A stretch of 64,000 bases of DNA from Candidatus Rhodoblastus alkanivorans (GCF_022760755.1 NZ_JAIVFP010000001.1:1009501-1073500); one strand, 5' to 3'; numbered from the stretch's first letter, positions 17,524 to 26,142 are shown. Numbers and translations: made by a program. Notes: a model not told the origin generated them from the letters alone.

Positions 17524-17936
17524 ACCCCGCCTTCCTCCGCCGTGTCGAGGGCGAGGTCGGCCAGGCTCAGCCGGGCGAGTTCCTCGCGGAAGGCGCGATA
17601 AGCGGCTTCGCAGGCTCGGCGCAGGATGCATAAAGAGACGATGCGGCATTCGTCCTCCTGATGCAGGCGGCAGGGGAAGAGATTCTCCTGGGGCTCGAAA
17701 AGATCGAGAATTTCCACGGCGTTGATCGCGCCCGCGGGTTTGGCGAGGCGATAGCCGCCGCCGGGACCGCGCTGGCCGACGAGATAGCCCGCCTGCATCA
17801 ATTCATTGCATGTCTTCAGCACCAGGGCCTCGGTCAGGCCGAGGCGGCGCGCCATCTCCGGCATGGAGAGCGGACGGTCGGTCCGGCAGACCATGAGGAT
17901 TCGCATCGCGCCATTGGTTGCGGCGTTAAGTCTCAT
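17478..17936 (-). CDS. Rrf2 family transcriptional regulator (second NsrR-like copy)
   Basis: The 152-residue protein has an Rrf2 winged helix (AATNGAMRILMVCRTDRP; helix MARRLGLTEALVLKTCNEL; wing VGQRGPGGGYRLAKPAGA). Cysteines at 89, 97 and 103 (FPCRLHQEDECRIVSLC) have the same spacing as in the first regulator, so it probably also carries an Fe-S cluster; a fourth Cys lies at 109. It is read toward the first regulator and overlaps it by 46 bp at the 3' ends, an antisense arrangement. It diverges from the DUF2202 gene across an AT-rich 160-bp gap and probably controls it. Whether it senses NO, iron or oxygen cannot be settled from sequence. Confidence 0.85.
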   Translation of the reverse strand: MRLNAATNGAMRILMVCRTDRPLSMPEMARRLGLTEALVLKTCNELMQAGYLVGQRGPGGGYRLAKPAGAINAVEILDLFEPQENLFPCRLHQEDECRIVSLCILRRACEAAYRAFREELARLSLADLALDTAEEGGVQKAARASSQAAAGR

Positions 17937-18096
17937 CCCGATCCTTAAAGATATATTGCTAGTATAACTATTTTGGCTTATTTATGTATCATCCTTGGAC
18001 GGCCGTCCATGCGTCAGATCAAGCGCGGCGCGGCGACAAAAGGACATGGGCGCCCGCTGTCGGCGGCCGCTCCATCTTCATGGACAGGAGCATGGC
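17937..18096. promoter_or_regulatory. AT-rich divergent promoter between Rrf2 regulator and DUF2202 gene
   Basis: Bases 17941-17995 (AAAGATATATTGC...TATAACTATTTTGG) stand out as AT-rich in a GC-rich window and lie between divergent genes, so they should hold both promoters and an Rrf2 operator. I do not see a perfect dyad, and exact -35/-10 boxes are not claimed. Confidence 0.4.
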
Positions 18097-18675
18097 ATGC
18101 ATTTCGAAAACGGCGCGGCCCATGGCGGCTGCGGATGCGGCGGTCGCGGATCTGGCCACGGACGCGGTCGCGGCCATGGGATGGGCGGCGGTTGCGCCAT
18201 GCCGGCGTTCGACGCGGTCGAGGGCCGGCTGTCGGCGGAGGCCCACGAGGCGGTGCTGGAGGCGCTCGACGACGAATATCGCGCCCGCGCCTTCTATCTC
18301 GCGGTGCTGGAGCGCTTCCCCGGCGCCATGCCCTTCGCCCATATCGTCGAGTCGGAGGAAAGGCACGCCGCCGCGCTCGCCCGCGTTCTCGCGGCCTACG
18401 GACTGGCGGTTCCGCCCAATCCCTATATCGGAAACGAGGCCATAAGCCGCAGCGTTCCGGGCTCGATCGCCTGCGCCTGCGACCTCGCCGTCAAGGAGGA
18501 GGTCCACAACGACCGGCTCTATGAGGAGAAGCTTCTGCCGAAGGCGGAGGCCTTCCCCCTCGTCGCGCAGGTTTTCGAGCGGCTGATGCTGGCCTCGCGC
18601 GAACGCCATCTGCCGGCCTTCCGCCGTTTCGCCGAGGCCTATCGCGCGGGCCGGCGTCCCGAACGGGCGCATTGA
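18097..18675 (+). CDS. Ferritin-like DUF2202 domain protein with Gly/His/Cys-rich N-terminus
   Basis: The 192-residue protein starts at ATG 18097, seven bases after AGGAG. Residues 1-35 are a metal-ligand-rich leader (AHGGCGCGGRGSGHGRGRGH, then GMGGGCAMPAF). A DUF2202 ferritin-like four-helix domain follows: LDDEYRARAFYLAVLERFPG, PFAHIVESEERHAAALARVL and YGLAVPPNP, then CDLAVKEEVHNDRLYEEKLL and ASRERHLPAFRRFAEAY. The paired E..R.A and E..H residues are those expected to hold a di-iron site. Function of the family is poorly known; iron or oxidative chemistry is likely. It is divergent from an Rrf2 gene and lies just upstream of cydA, suggesting shared redox control. No signal peptide is obvious. 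Confidence 0.8.
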   Translation: MHFENGAAHGGCGCGGRGSGHGRGRGHGMGGGCAMPAFDAVEGRLSAEAHEAVLEALDDEYRARAFYLAVLERFPGAMPFAHIVESEERHAAALARVLAAYGLAVPPNPYIGNEAISRSVPGSIACACDLAVKEEVHNDRLYEEKLLPKAEAFPLVAQVFERLMLASRERHLPAFRRFAEAYRAGRRPERAH

Positions 18676-18830
18676 CTCCGCCATAGGGGCCTCTCCGCCT
18701 GGCCCCGGTCTGAGACATTCTGTCGCGCTTCCTCGCAAGCGCGGCAGAGCAGGGGATTTTTACGCCAAATCAGTTCGTTGGACCAGGATCTGTCTCGCCG
18801 CGGCGCTCATCGGATGCGCCGCCGCACAAT

Positions 18831-18874
18831 TCTTATATTGAAACTACAGCTTTAATCTTATATCAAAAATTGAT
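18831..18874. promoter_or_regulatory. Candidate operator upstream of cydA
   Basis: In the 258-bp gap before cydA an AT-rich patch contains two direct copies of TCTTATAT (18831-18838 and 18856-18863, 25 bp apart) and a dyad ATCAA-N3-TTGAT (18862-18874). The dyad is the reverse orientation of an FNR box and so is not one. Binding by an NsrR-like protein or another redox regulator is possible. Confidence 0.35.
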
Positions 18875-18933
18875 GTTTGGATTCCTCTCCCGCGCCGCGA
18901 AGCGCGAGAGCGTCCGGCTGAAAGGCGTCCCAA

Positions 18934-20511
18934 ATGATCGATCCAACTGTCGTTGAGCTGTCGCGATGGCAATTCGCCGCGACGGCGCTCTATCACTTCC
19001 TTTTCGTTCCGCTCACCCTCGGCCTCTCCTGGCTCCTGGTGATCATGGAGTCGGTCTATGTCATGACCGGCAAGGAAATCTACAAGGACATGGTCAAGTT
19101 CTGGGGCAAGCTGTTCGGCATCAATTTCGCCCTCGGCGTGACCACCGGCCTGACCATGGAGTTTCAGTTCGGCACCAATTGGGCCTATTACTCCCATTAT
19201 GTCGGCGACGTCTTCGGCGCCCCGCTCGCCATTGAAGGCCTGATGGCCTTCTTCCTCGAATCGACTTTCATCGGCCTGTTCTTCCTCGGCTGGGAGAAGC
19301 TGACCAAGATCCAGCATCTCGGCGTCACCTTCCTCACCGCGCTCGGCTCCAACCTGTCCGCGCTGTGGATTCTCGTGGCCAACGGCTGGATGCAGAACCC
19401 GGTCGGCGCGATTTTCTCGCCCGAGACCATGCGGATGGAGATGCAGAGTTTTTCCGATGTCTTCCTCAACCCCGTCGCGCAGGTCAAATTCGTCCATACC
19501 GTCGCGGCGGGCTATGTCACCGGCTCCATGTTCGTGCTCGGCATTTCCGCCTGGCATATTCTCAAGGGCCGCGACCTGGCCTTCTTCCGCCGCTCCTTCG
19601 CGGTGGCGGTCGGCTTCGGCCTTGCCGCCAGCCTGTCGGTGATCGTGCTCGGCGACGAATCCGGCTACGTGCTCGGCGACGTGCAGAAGGTGAAGCTCGC
19701 GGCGATCGAGGCCGAATGGCATACCGAACCGCCGCCCGCCTCCTTCACCTTGTTCGGTCTGCCCTCGCAGGAAAAGCAGCACACTTACGCCCGGATCTCG
19801 ATTCCCTGGGTCATGGGGCTGATCGCCACCCGCTCGATCGATACGCCGGTCACGGGCCTGATCGATCTGGAGCAAGAGCACCAGAGCCGCATCCGCTCCG
19901 GGATGCTCGCCTATGACGCGCTGATGAAGCTGCGCTCCGGCGACAAATCGGCGGCGACGCAGGCCGAATTCGACGCCCATTCCAAGGACATCGGCTATGG
20001 CCTGCTGTTGAAGCAATTCACCGACAATCCGGCCAAGGCGACCGAGGTCGACATCAAGGCGGCGGCCAGAAGCTCCATCCCGACGGTCTGGCCTTTGTTT
20101 TGGGCGTTCCGCGTGATGGTCGGCCTCGGCTTCATGATGCTGTTCATCTTCGCCTCGGGCTTCTGGCTCAATGCGGCGAAAAAGCTCGAGCGCAATCGCT
20201 GGCTGCTGTGGCTTGCGGTCCTCGCCATTCCCGCGCCATGGATCGCGTCCGAAGCGGGCTGGTTCGTCGCCGAATTCGGCCGTCAGCCTTGGGCGATCGG
20301 CGAGGTTCTGCCGACCTTCCTGGCGACTTCGACCCTCACGCCCGGCGATCTCATCTTCTCGCTATCGGGCTTCATCCTATTCTACACCTTCCTGTTCATG
20401 ATCGAGATCTTTCTCATGCAGAAATATGCGCGGCTGGGGCCGAGTTCGCTGGGCCTTGGACGTTATCATTACGAGAAGGGCGCGCAGGCCCGGTTCTCGG
20501 CGGCCGAGTGA
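18934..20511 (+). CDS. cydA: Cytochrome bd ubiquinol oxidase subunit I
   Basis: CydA (525 residues) oxidises quinol and reduces oxygen to water in the inner membrane. Heme ligands are visible: H21 in ALYHFLFVPLTLG, H188 in VKFVHTVAAGY, and the conserved E101/E109 in EGLMAFFLEST. The quinol loop carries the GRQPW motif (VAEFGRQPWAIGEVLPT), and the loop length with a 525-residue total fits the long Q-loop, E. coli-like class. An ATG at 18934 follows AAAGG. It heads a cydA-cydB-cydX-cydD-cydC cluster. Bd oxidases have high oxygen affinity and tolerate NO, consistent with the two NsrR-like regulators upstream. Confidence 0.97.
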   Translation: MIDPTVVELSRWQFAATALYHFLFVPLTLGLSWLLVIMESVYVMTGKEIYKDMVKFWGKLFGINFALGVTTGLTMEFQFGTNWAYYSHYVGDVFGAPLAIEGLMAFFLESTFIGLFFLGWEKLTKIQHLGVTFLTALGSNLSALWILVANGWMQNPVGAIFSPETMRMEMQSFSDVFLNPVAQVKFVHTVAAGYVTGSMFVLGISAWHILKGRDLAFFRRSFAVAVGFGLAASLSVIVLGDESGYVLGDVQKVKLAAIEAEWHTEPPPASFTLFGLPSQEKQHTYARISIPWVMGLIATRSIDTPVTGLIDLEQEHQSRIRSGMLAYDALMKLRSGDKSAATQAEFDAHSKDIGYGLLLKQFTDNPAKATEVDIKAAARSSIPTVWPLFWAFRVMVGLGFMMLFIFASGFWLNAAKKLERNRWLLWLAVLAIPAPWIASEAGWFVAEFGRQPWAIGEVLPTFLATSTLTPGDLIFSLSGFILFYTFLFMIEIFLMQKYARLGPSSLGLGRYHYEKGAQARFSAAE

Positions 20512-20521
20512 GGAGGGCGTC

Positions 20522-21673
20522 ATGTTTGATTTCGCGACCCTGAAATTCATCTGGTGGATCCTCGTCGGCGCGCTGCTGATCGGCTTCGCCATCACCGATG
20601 GCATGGACATGGGGGTCGGCAGCCTGCTGCCCTTCGTCGCCAAATCCGACACCGAGCGCCGCATCGCGATCAATACGGTCGGCCCGCATTGGGACGGCAA
20701 CCAGGTGTGGCTGATCACCGCAGGCGGCGCCATCTTCGCCGCCTGGCCCTCCGTTTACGCGGCGGCCTTCTCCGGCTTCTACATGGCGATGATGCTGGTG
20801 CTGTTCGCTCTGTTCTTCCGGCCAGTGGGCTTCGACTATCGCTCCAAGCTCAACGCCAAACGCTGGCGCGGGGCCTGGGACTGGGGCCTGTTCCTCGGCG
20901 GCGCGGTTCCGGCCCTGATCTTCGGGGTCGCCTTCGGCAATCTGCTCCAGGGCGTGCCCTTCTGGCTCGACGACCTGCTGCGCCCGCATTACCAGGGCAG
21001 CCTGCTCACGGCGCTGCTGCCGCTGCTCAACCCCTTCGCTTTGGTCGCGGGGCTGATCAGCCTCGGCATGCTCACCGTCCATGGCGGATTGTGGCTGCAA
21101 TTGCGCGCCGACGAGCCGATCGCGGGCCGCGCCCAAAAAATCGTCGCAACCATCGCCCCGGCGGTCACGATCCTGTTCGCGCTCGCCGGAATCTGGATGT
21201 GGTTCGGCGTGGACGGCTATCGCATCGTGTCGGAGCCCGCGCATAACGCCATGCCCAATCCCCTGGCCAAGGAAGTTGTCCGCGCCAGCCACGCCTGGTT
21301 CGACGTCTATCGCGCTTTTCCGGTCGCCTTGCTCGCCCCGGCGATCGGCCTTGCCGGCCCCCTCCTTGCCGCGCGGCTGTCCGCCATGGGCAGGGCCGGC
21401 CTCGCCTTCGTCGCCAGCGCCCTTGCGATGACCGGGATCATCGGCACCGCCGGCCTGTCCATGTTCCCCTTCATCATGCCGTCGAGCCTCAAGCCCAATT
21501 CGAGCCTCACCGTGTGGGACGCGACGTCGAGCCATCTGACCCTCAGCGTGATGTTCTGGGCGGTGGTGATCTTCCTGCCCATCGTGCTCGGCTATACGGT
21601 CTGGTGCTACGCCAAAATGTGGGGAACGGTCTCGGCCGGGGAAATCGAAACCCGGTCCCATTCCGCTTATTAA
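20522..21673 (+). CDS. cydB: Cytochrome bd ubiquinol oxidase subunit II
   Basis: CydB (383 residues) is the partner subunit of CydA. It begins MFDFATLKFIWWILVGALL and contains AITDGMDMGVGSLLPF and HWDGNQVWLITAGGAIFAAW, conserved in CydB. About eight membrane helices are visible. The ATG at 20522 has GAGGAGG five bases upstream and lies 10 bp after the cydA stop; the frame extends further back inside cydA but that is not the start. The gene is followed by cydX at 15 bp. Confidence 0.97.
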   Translation: MFDFATLKFIWWILVGALLIGFAITDGMDMGVGSLLPFVAKSDTERRIAINTVGPHWDGNQVWLITAGGAIFAAWPSVYAAAFSGFYMAMMLVLFALFFRPVGFDYRSKLNAKRWRGAWDWGLFLGGAVPALIFGVAFGNLLQGVPFWLDDLLRPHYQGSLLTALLPLLNPFALVAGLISLGMLTVHGGLWLQLRADEPIAGRAQKIVATIAPAVTILFALAGIWMWFGVDGYRIVSEPAHNAMPNPLAKEVVRASHAWFDVYRAFPVALLAPAIGLAGPLLAARLSAMGRAGLAFVASALAMTGIIGTAGLSMFPFIMPSSLKPNSSLTVWDATSSHLTLSVMFWAVVIFLPIVLGYTVWCYAKMWGTVSAGEIETRSHSAY

Positions 21674-21688
21674 GGAAAGGTTCGAACG

Positions 21689-21817
21689 ATGTGGTATTTC
21701 GCCTGGATCCTCGGCGTGACCGCCGCCGCCGCCATCGGGGTCATCAATGTCATGTGGTACGAATGCCAGGACAGTCTCGATCGGAACGGCGAGGGGCTGG
21801 CTCCCAAGCGGTCCTGA
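21689..21817 (+). CDS. cydX: Cytochrome bd small subunit CydX/CbdX
   Basis: A 42-residue protein: it starts MWYFAWILGVTAAAAIGVIN, forms one membrane helix, and ends in a polar tail (WYECQDSLDRNGEG...KRS). MWYFxWILG is the CydX signature, and these peptides stabilise the heme b595/d site of the bd oxidase. It lies 15 bp after cydB with GGAAAGG upstream. It is easily missed by gene callers because of its size. Confidence 0.9.
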   Translation: MWYFAWILGVTAAAAIGVINVMWYECQDSLDRNGEGLAPKRS

Positions 21818-21883
21818 TCCGCTCCGCGCGCCCGGGCCGGCGTCCTCGTCCCGCCCCGGCGCGGTTCATCTTGCGCCCCGCCC

Positions 21884-23659
21884 ATGACCGACGCAGCTGA
21901 TTTCCTTGAACGGACGCGCGCCGACGCCGGCCGCGCCCTGACCTTGGCCATGGCCGCCGCCGCCGCCCGCGGCGGTCTCGCCATTCCCTTCGCCTGGCTG
22001 CTCGCGGGCGCAATCGACCGGGCGGCGTTCCACAAGGCCGACGCCACAAGCCTCGCGCCGACTTTGTTCGCCCTCGTCGCTTTGGTCCTGCTTCGCCTCG
22101 CGCTCGCGCTCCTCACCGAGCGCGCCGCCGTCATGGCTTCCGCCCGGGCGCGCGCGGGCCTGTTCCGCCGCCTGCTCGCCCATGTCCGCGCGCTCGGGCC
22201 CATCCGCCTTGCCGGCCAGCCGACCGGGGAAATGGTTGCGGCGCTGACCGACGCCGTGGCGGCGCTCGATCCTTTTTGGCGCCGCTATCTGCCCGCGCTC
22301 GCGTCCGGCGCGGCGCTGCCCGTTCTTATTCTGCTCGCGGTCACCGTCGCCGAATGGCGCGCGGCGCTGGTCTTTCTGATCGGCGCGCCGGTCGCCGTCC
22401 TTTTTCTGGTTCTCGTCGGGCAGGGCGCCGAAAAAGCGAGTCAGAAGCAATGGGGCAATCTGACCCGGCTCGGCGGCTCGCTGCTCGACGCCGTCCAGGG
22501 CCTGGCGGATTTGAAGATTTTCCGCGCCTCGAAGGCCGAGATCGCGATCGTCGCCCAAATGGCGGAGGCCTACCGCCGCGATACGATGGCGGTCCTGCGC
22601 CTCGCCTTTCTGTCCGCGCTGGCGCTGGAGTTCTTTACCGCTCTGGCGATCGCTTTGGTCGCGGTTCTGGTCGGCTTCCGGCTGCTCTGGGGCGAGATGC
22701 ATTTCCACGCCGGGCTTTTCATCCTACTGCTCGCGCCGGAATTCTACGCGCCCTTGCGCGCGCTCGGCGTCGAGCGCCACGCCAAGATGGAGGCGATCGC
22801 GGCGGCGGAAAAAATCGTGGCCTTGCTCGACCGCCCCGCGCCGGCGCGGCCGCGTGCGCCGCTGACGCCTGTTCTGGGCAAGGCGGCGGCGTTGCGCTTC
22901 GACAATGTGAGCTTCTCCTACGACGGCGGCCCGCCCGCGCTTGAAAATTTCAGTCTCGACATAGCGGGCGGCGAACATGTCGCCGTGGTCGGGCCGAGCG
23001 GCGCCGGCAAGAGCACCATTCTTTCCCTCCTCCTCGGCTTCATCCAGCCGACCTCGGGCCGCATCCTGGCCGACGGCTTCGACCTTGCCGAAATCGACCT
23101 CGCGCTTTGGCGGGCGCAGATCGCTTTTGTGCCGCAAAGCCCACATTTCTTCGACGGCGACATTGCGCGGAATGTCGCCATGGGCCGCGCCCCGCCGGAC
23201 GGCGACGTCGCGTCCGCCGTCGCCCGCGCCTTGCGTGACGCGCGCGCGGAAACCGTCGTGGCCCATCTGCCGCAAGGCGTGAACACGCCGCTCGGCGAGG
23301 GCGGGCTGGGTTTAAGCGGCGGCGAGGCGCAGCGCATAGCGCTTGCCCGCGCCTTTTTCCTCCCCGCGCCCCTGATCCTGTTCGACGAGCCGACCGCCCA
23401 TCTCGATTCCGCGACCGAACGCGAATTACAGCATTCCTTCGCGCGCCTCGCCGTAGGCCGCACCGCGCTCACCATCGCCCATCGTCTGGAAACCGCGAAA
23501 AAAGCCGGCCGCCTGATCGTCCTCGACCGCGGCCATATGGTTGAAGCCGGCGCGCATGAGGCGCTCGTCGCGGCGGGCGGTCTCTATGCCCGTCTCGCGG
23601 CGGCCGATCTCGCCCCGCCCGATCTCGCGCCACCTTGGCCTGAAGGCGCGGCGCCATGA
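21884..23659 (+). CDS. cydD: Thiol reductant ABC exporter subunit CydD
   Basis: The 591-residue protein has six membrane helices followed by an ABC ATPase: Walker A VVGPSGAGKSTILSL, signature GLSGGEAQRIALARA, Walker B LILFDEPTAHLD and the H-loop LTIAHRLETA. With CydC it forms the heterodimer that exports glutathione/cysteine (or affects heme) to the periplasm and is needed to assemble cytochrome bd. Proline-rich repeats at the end (DLAPPDLAPPW) are local. Start ATG 21884 lies 66 bp after cydX; its stop overlaps cydC (ATGA). Confidence 0.93.
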   Translation: MTDAADFLERTRADAGRALTLAMAAAAARGGLAIPFAWLLAGAIDRAAFHKADATSLAPTLFALVALVLLRLALALLTERAAVMASARARAGLFRRLLAHVRALGPIRLAGQPTGEMVAALTDAVAALDPFWRRYLPALASGAALPVLILLAVTVAEWRAALVFLIGAPVAVLFLVLVGQGAEKASQKQWGNLTRLGGSLLDAVQGLADLKIFRASKAEIAIVAQMAEAYRRDTMAVLRLAFLSALALEFFTALAIALVAVLVGFRLLWGEMHFHAGLFILLLAPEFYAPLRALGVERHAKMEAIAAAEKIVALLDRPAPARPRAPLTPVLGKAAALRFDNVSFSYDGGPPALENFSLDIAGGEHVAVVGPSGAGKSTILSLLLGFIQPTSGRILADGFDLAEIDLALWRAQIAFVPQSPHFFDGDIARNVAMGRAPPDGDVASAVARALRDARAETVVAHLPQGVNTPLGEGGLGLSGGEAQRIALARAFFLPAPLILFDEPTAHLDSATERELQHSFARLAVGRTALTIAHRLETAKKAGRLIVLDRGHMVEAGAHEALVAAGGLYARLAAADLAPPDLAPPWPEGAAP

Positions 23660-25329
23660 CCAGCCTTTGGCGCCTTGTCGGCCTGTTCCGGCCCCATGCC
23701 GGCTGGATCGCGCTGTCGATTCTGATTTCGCTCGCGAGCCTTCTCGCCAATATCGGCCTGCTGGCGACCTCCGGCTGGTTCATCGCGGCCATGGCGGGCG
23801 CGGGGCTCGCCGGCGCGGCGATCAATTATTTCACCCCCGCCGCCGTCATCCGGACTTTCGCCATTCTGCGCACCGGCGGGCGCTATGCCGACCGGCTCAT
23901 CAGCCATGAGGCGACCCTTCGCCTGATCGCGCGCCTTCGCGTGGAAATTTTCGCGCGGCTGGAGCGGATCGCCCCGGCCGCGCTCGGCGACTTGCGCTCG
24001 GGCGACGTGCTGGCGAGCCTGCGCGGCGATGTCGATCGGCTGGAGCAGGTCTTTTTGCGCCTGTTCGCGCCCCTGATCGTCGCTCTGCTTGCGGCTTCGA
24101 TTCTGGTCGCGGCGCTTGCCTTCTGGAGCGCCGCGCTCGCCGTCGCGGCGGCGCTCATTTTCGCTTTGGCCGGTTTCGCCGCGCCGGCTTCGAGCGCCCT
24201 TTGGGCGCGCCGCCCGAGCCGGGCCGTCGCCGCCCGCGCCGCGGCCTTGCGCGCTCGTCTCGTCGACGACCTGCAAGGATTGGCGGCCTTGCAGGCGACC
24301 GGCGCCGACGCGCGTCATTTCGACGCGCTCGAACGCCAGATGGCCGATCTGCTCGCGGCCGAAGCGGATGTCGCGCGCATCGGCGCCCTTGGCCAGGCCT
24401 GCGTCGGCGCAACTGTGGAATTGACGGCGCTCGCCGCTCTGGCGCTCGGGGCGGGGGTGGTGAAGTCGGGCCTGATCGACGGGCCGCAATTGACCGGAGG
24501 CGTGCTGACGGCGCTCGCTTCGCTCGAAGCCTTCGGCGGGGTCGCCGCCGCCTTCGCCGGCCTCTTCGCCGTCATCGCCTCGGCCGAGCGCGTCTTCGGC
24601 CTCATGGACCGGCGCCCCGTTGTCGTCGAGCCCGCCCGGCCGGCGCCGCCGCCACAGGGCTTCGACCTGAAATTGCACGACGTGAGCCTGACCTTTCCGG
24701 GGGCCGCGCGGCCGGCCCTGCGGAACATCGACCTCGACATTCCCGAAGGCCGCCGCATCGCTTTCGTCGGCGCGAGCGGCGCCGGCAAGTCGAGCCTTTC
24801 CGACCTGATCGTGCGTTTCCGCGACCCCGATGCGGGCGCGATCTGGCTCGGCGGCGTGGAGCTGAAGGATTTGCCCGGCGACGTCATCCGTTCGCGCATC
24901 GTGGTCATGCGCCAGGCGCCGCATATTTTCGCCGCGAGCGTCGCGCGCAACCTGCGCCTCGCCAAGCCGGAAGCGGCCGAACAGGAATTGTGGAACGCCC
25001 TTGCGGCGGTCGAAATGGAAGAGACCGTTCGCGCTCTTCCCCAAGGTCTCGACAGTCCGGTCGGGGTCGGGGGCGCCAAATTGTCCGGCGGGCAGGCGAA
25101 ACGGCTGGCCTTGGCCCGCGCCCTGCTGACGGATGCGCCGATCCTCTTCCTTGACGAGCCGACCGAAGGCCTGGACCCGGACGCCGCGCGCCGCATTCTC
25201 GGCAGGATCATAGAGCGGAGCCGTGGCAAGACGCTGCTGCTGGCGACGCACCGCCCCGCCGAACGCGCCGCCATGAACGAGATCGTGACGCTCGACGGCG
25301 GCAGGATCGTGGCGCGGCGCCTCGTATGA
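23656..25329 (+). CDS. cydC: Thiol reductant ABC exporter subunit CydC
   Basis: The 557-residue partner of CydD. It begins LWRLVGLFRPHAGWIALSIL and has SGWFIAAMAGAGLAG, a typical CydC first-helix region, then a transmembrane domain and an ATPase with Walker A FVGASGAGKSSLSDL, signature LSGGQAKRLALARA, Walker B PILFLDEPTEGLD and LLATHRPAERA. It overlaps cydD by four bases and ends the cyd operon. Confidence 0.93.
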   Translation: MTSLWRLVGLFRPHAGWIALSILISLASLLANIGLLATSGWFIAAMAGAGLAGAAINYFTPAAVIRTFAILRTGGRYADRLISHEATLRLIARLRVEIFARLERIAPAALGDLRSGDVLASLRGDVDRLEQVFLRLFAPLIVALLAASILVAALAFWSAALAVAAALIFALAGFAAPASSALWARRPSRAVAARAAALRARLVDDLQGLAALQATGADARHFDALERQMADLLAAEADVARIGALGQACVGATVELTALAALALGAGVVKSGLIDGPQLTGGVLTALASLEAFGGVAAAFAGLFAVIASAERVFGLMDRRPVVVEPARPAPPPQGFDLKLHDVSLTFPGAARPALRNIDLDIPEGRRIAFVGASGAGKSSLSDLIVRFRDPDAGAIWLGGVELKDLPGDVIRSRIVVMRQAPHIFAASVARNLRLAKPEAAEQELWNALAAVEMEETVRALPQGLDSPVGVGGAKLSGGQAKRLALARALLTDAPILFLDEPTEGLDPDAARRILGRIIERSRGKTLLLATHRPAERAAMNEIVTLDGGRIVARRLV

Positions 25330-25426
25330 GCCGAGGCTTGCGGAACCGTTCAGCTTGATCCCATAATCATGGTCGCCGCGACCTTTCTTCGGCGCTTCGG
25401 CAAGCGCTGCGGCGCGACTGGGCGCG

Positions 25427-25460
25427 ATCTCCGAAAAGTGGATGTCGGTTTTCGGATGAT
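25427..25460. repeat. Rhizobiales-style intergenic palindrome
   Basis: An imperfect inverted repeat (CCGAAAA...TTTTCGG with flanking ATC/GAT) of the form CCGAAAAGTGG-N-CGGTTTTCGG lies in the 255-bp gap after cydC. Such palindromes are scattered between genes in many Rhizobiales genomes. The rest of this gap (25330-25584) shows no gene I trust. Confidence 0.5.
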
Positions 25461-25584
25461 ATTCCTGCTTGGGCACGGTTTGATTGGGCGCGGTTTGACC
25501 GATCGCCGCCAGCCGAACGGATCAGGGGCCTTGATCGTCCCGGCGGCAGGATGTTTCGATCATTGGGAGGGAGCGAATGAAAGG

Positions 25585-26046
25585 TTGATTTTCGCGCGGA
25601 GCAGCCTGCTCGCGGCGCTTGTCGCATTGACGCCGATCCCGTCGGAGGCGATGGGCGTTGCGACGATGCCCGGCCCGGCGGCTCACGGTGACGATTATAT
25701 CGTCCTGGCGCGGGGAAGGGGCGGCGGCTTCCATGGCGGCGGGGTCCATCGTGGCGCGGGCGTCCATCGCAATGTGAACCGGAACGTCAACCGCAACGTC
25801 AACCGCAACGTTCGTGTCAATCGCGGGATTTATCGCGGCCCCAATGTCTATTATCGCGGCGGCGCGTGGGTCCGTCCGCGCAATTATTGGTGGCCGGTTG
25901 GCGGCGCCATCGCCGCCGGCGCGGCGATCGGCGTCATTTCGGCCGCGGCGGCGGCGTCCTGGGCCGGCTCGCCTCCCGGACCCAATTATTGCTGGTATTA
26001 CACCAACTCCAGCAAACGCAGCGGTTTCTGGGACGTCTGCCGCTGA
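25585..26046 (+). CDS. Small secreted Asn/Arg-repeat protein
   Basis: I place the start at TTG 25585, giving a signal-peptide-like LIFARSSLLAALVALTPIPS and a 153-residue protein; the longer frame upstream looks non-coding and runs over an intergenic palindrome. The mature part is Gly/His-rich (RGRGGGFHGGGVHRGAG), then has tandem NVNR units (RNVNRNVNRNVNRNVRVNRG). A hydrophobic Gly/Ala segment follows (VGGAIAAGAAIGVISAAAAA), and it ends in PNYCWYYTNSSKRSGFWDVC, a pattern seen in small alphaproteobacterial envelope proteins of unknown function. Two Cys at the end may form a disulfide. It converges with the SulP gene. Confidence 0.65.
   Translation: MIFARSSLLAALVALTPIPSEAMGVATMPGPAAHGDDYIVLARGRGGGFHGGGVHRGAGVHRNVNRNVNRNVNRNVRVNRGIYRGPNVYYRGGAWVRPRNYWWPVGGAIAAGAAIGVISAAAAASWAGSPPGPNYCWYYTNSSKRSGFWDVCR
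25771..25806. repeat. 12-bp tandem repeat coding for NVNR
   Basis: Three 12-bp units (AATGTGAACCGG, AACGTCAACCGC, AACGTCAACCGC) plus a decayed fourth encode the NVNR repeats of the secreted protein. The last two full units are identical, so recent slippage is possible. Confidence 0.8.
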
Positions 26047-26142
26047 AGCTTCGGCCGGTCGATTTCAGAAGCTGGGCGCGGGAAAGGAAAGAGCCGGGAC
26101 GGGATCGGCTGGATTTGCCGCTCCCGTCCGATTCGGGTTCAA

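Noticed and set aside
18862-18874. FNR box upstream of cydA
   Set aside because: The dyad is ATCAA-N3-TTGAT, the wrong orientation and spacing for TTGAT-N4-ATCAA.
23584-25476. 630-codon minus-strand open frame antisense to cydC
   Set aside because: High GC creates long frames opposite real genes; cydC has full ABC motifs and operon context, while the antisense product has none.
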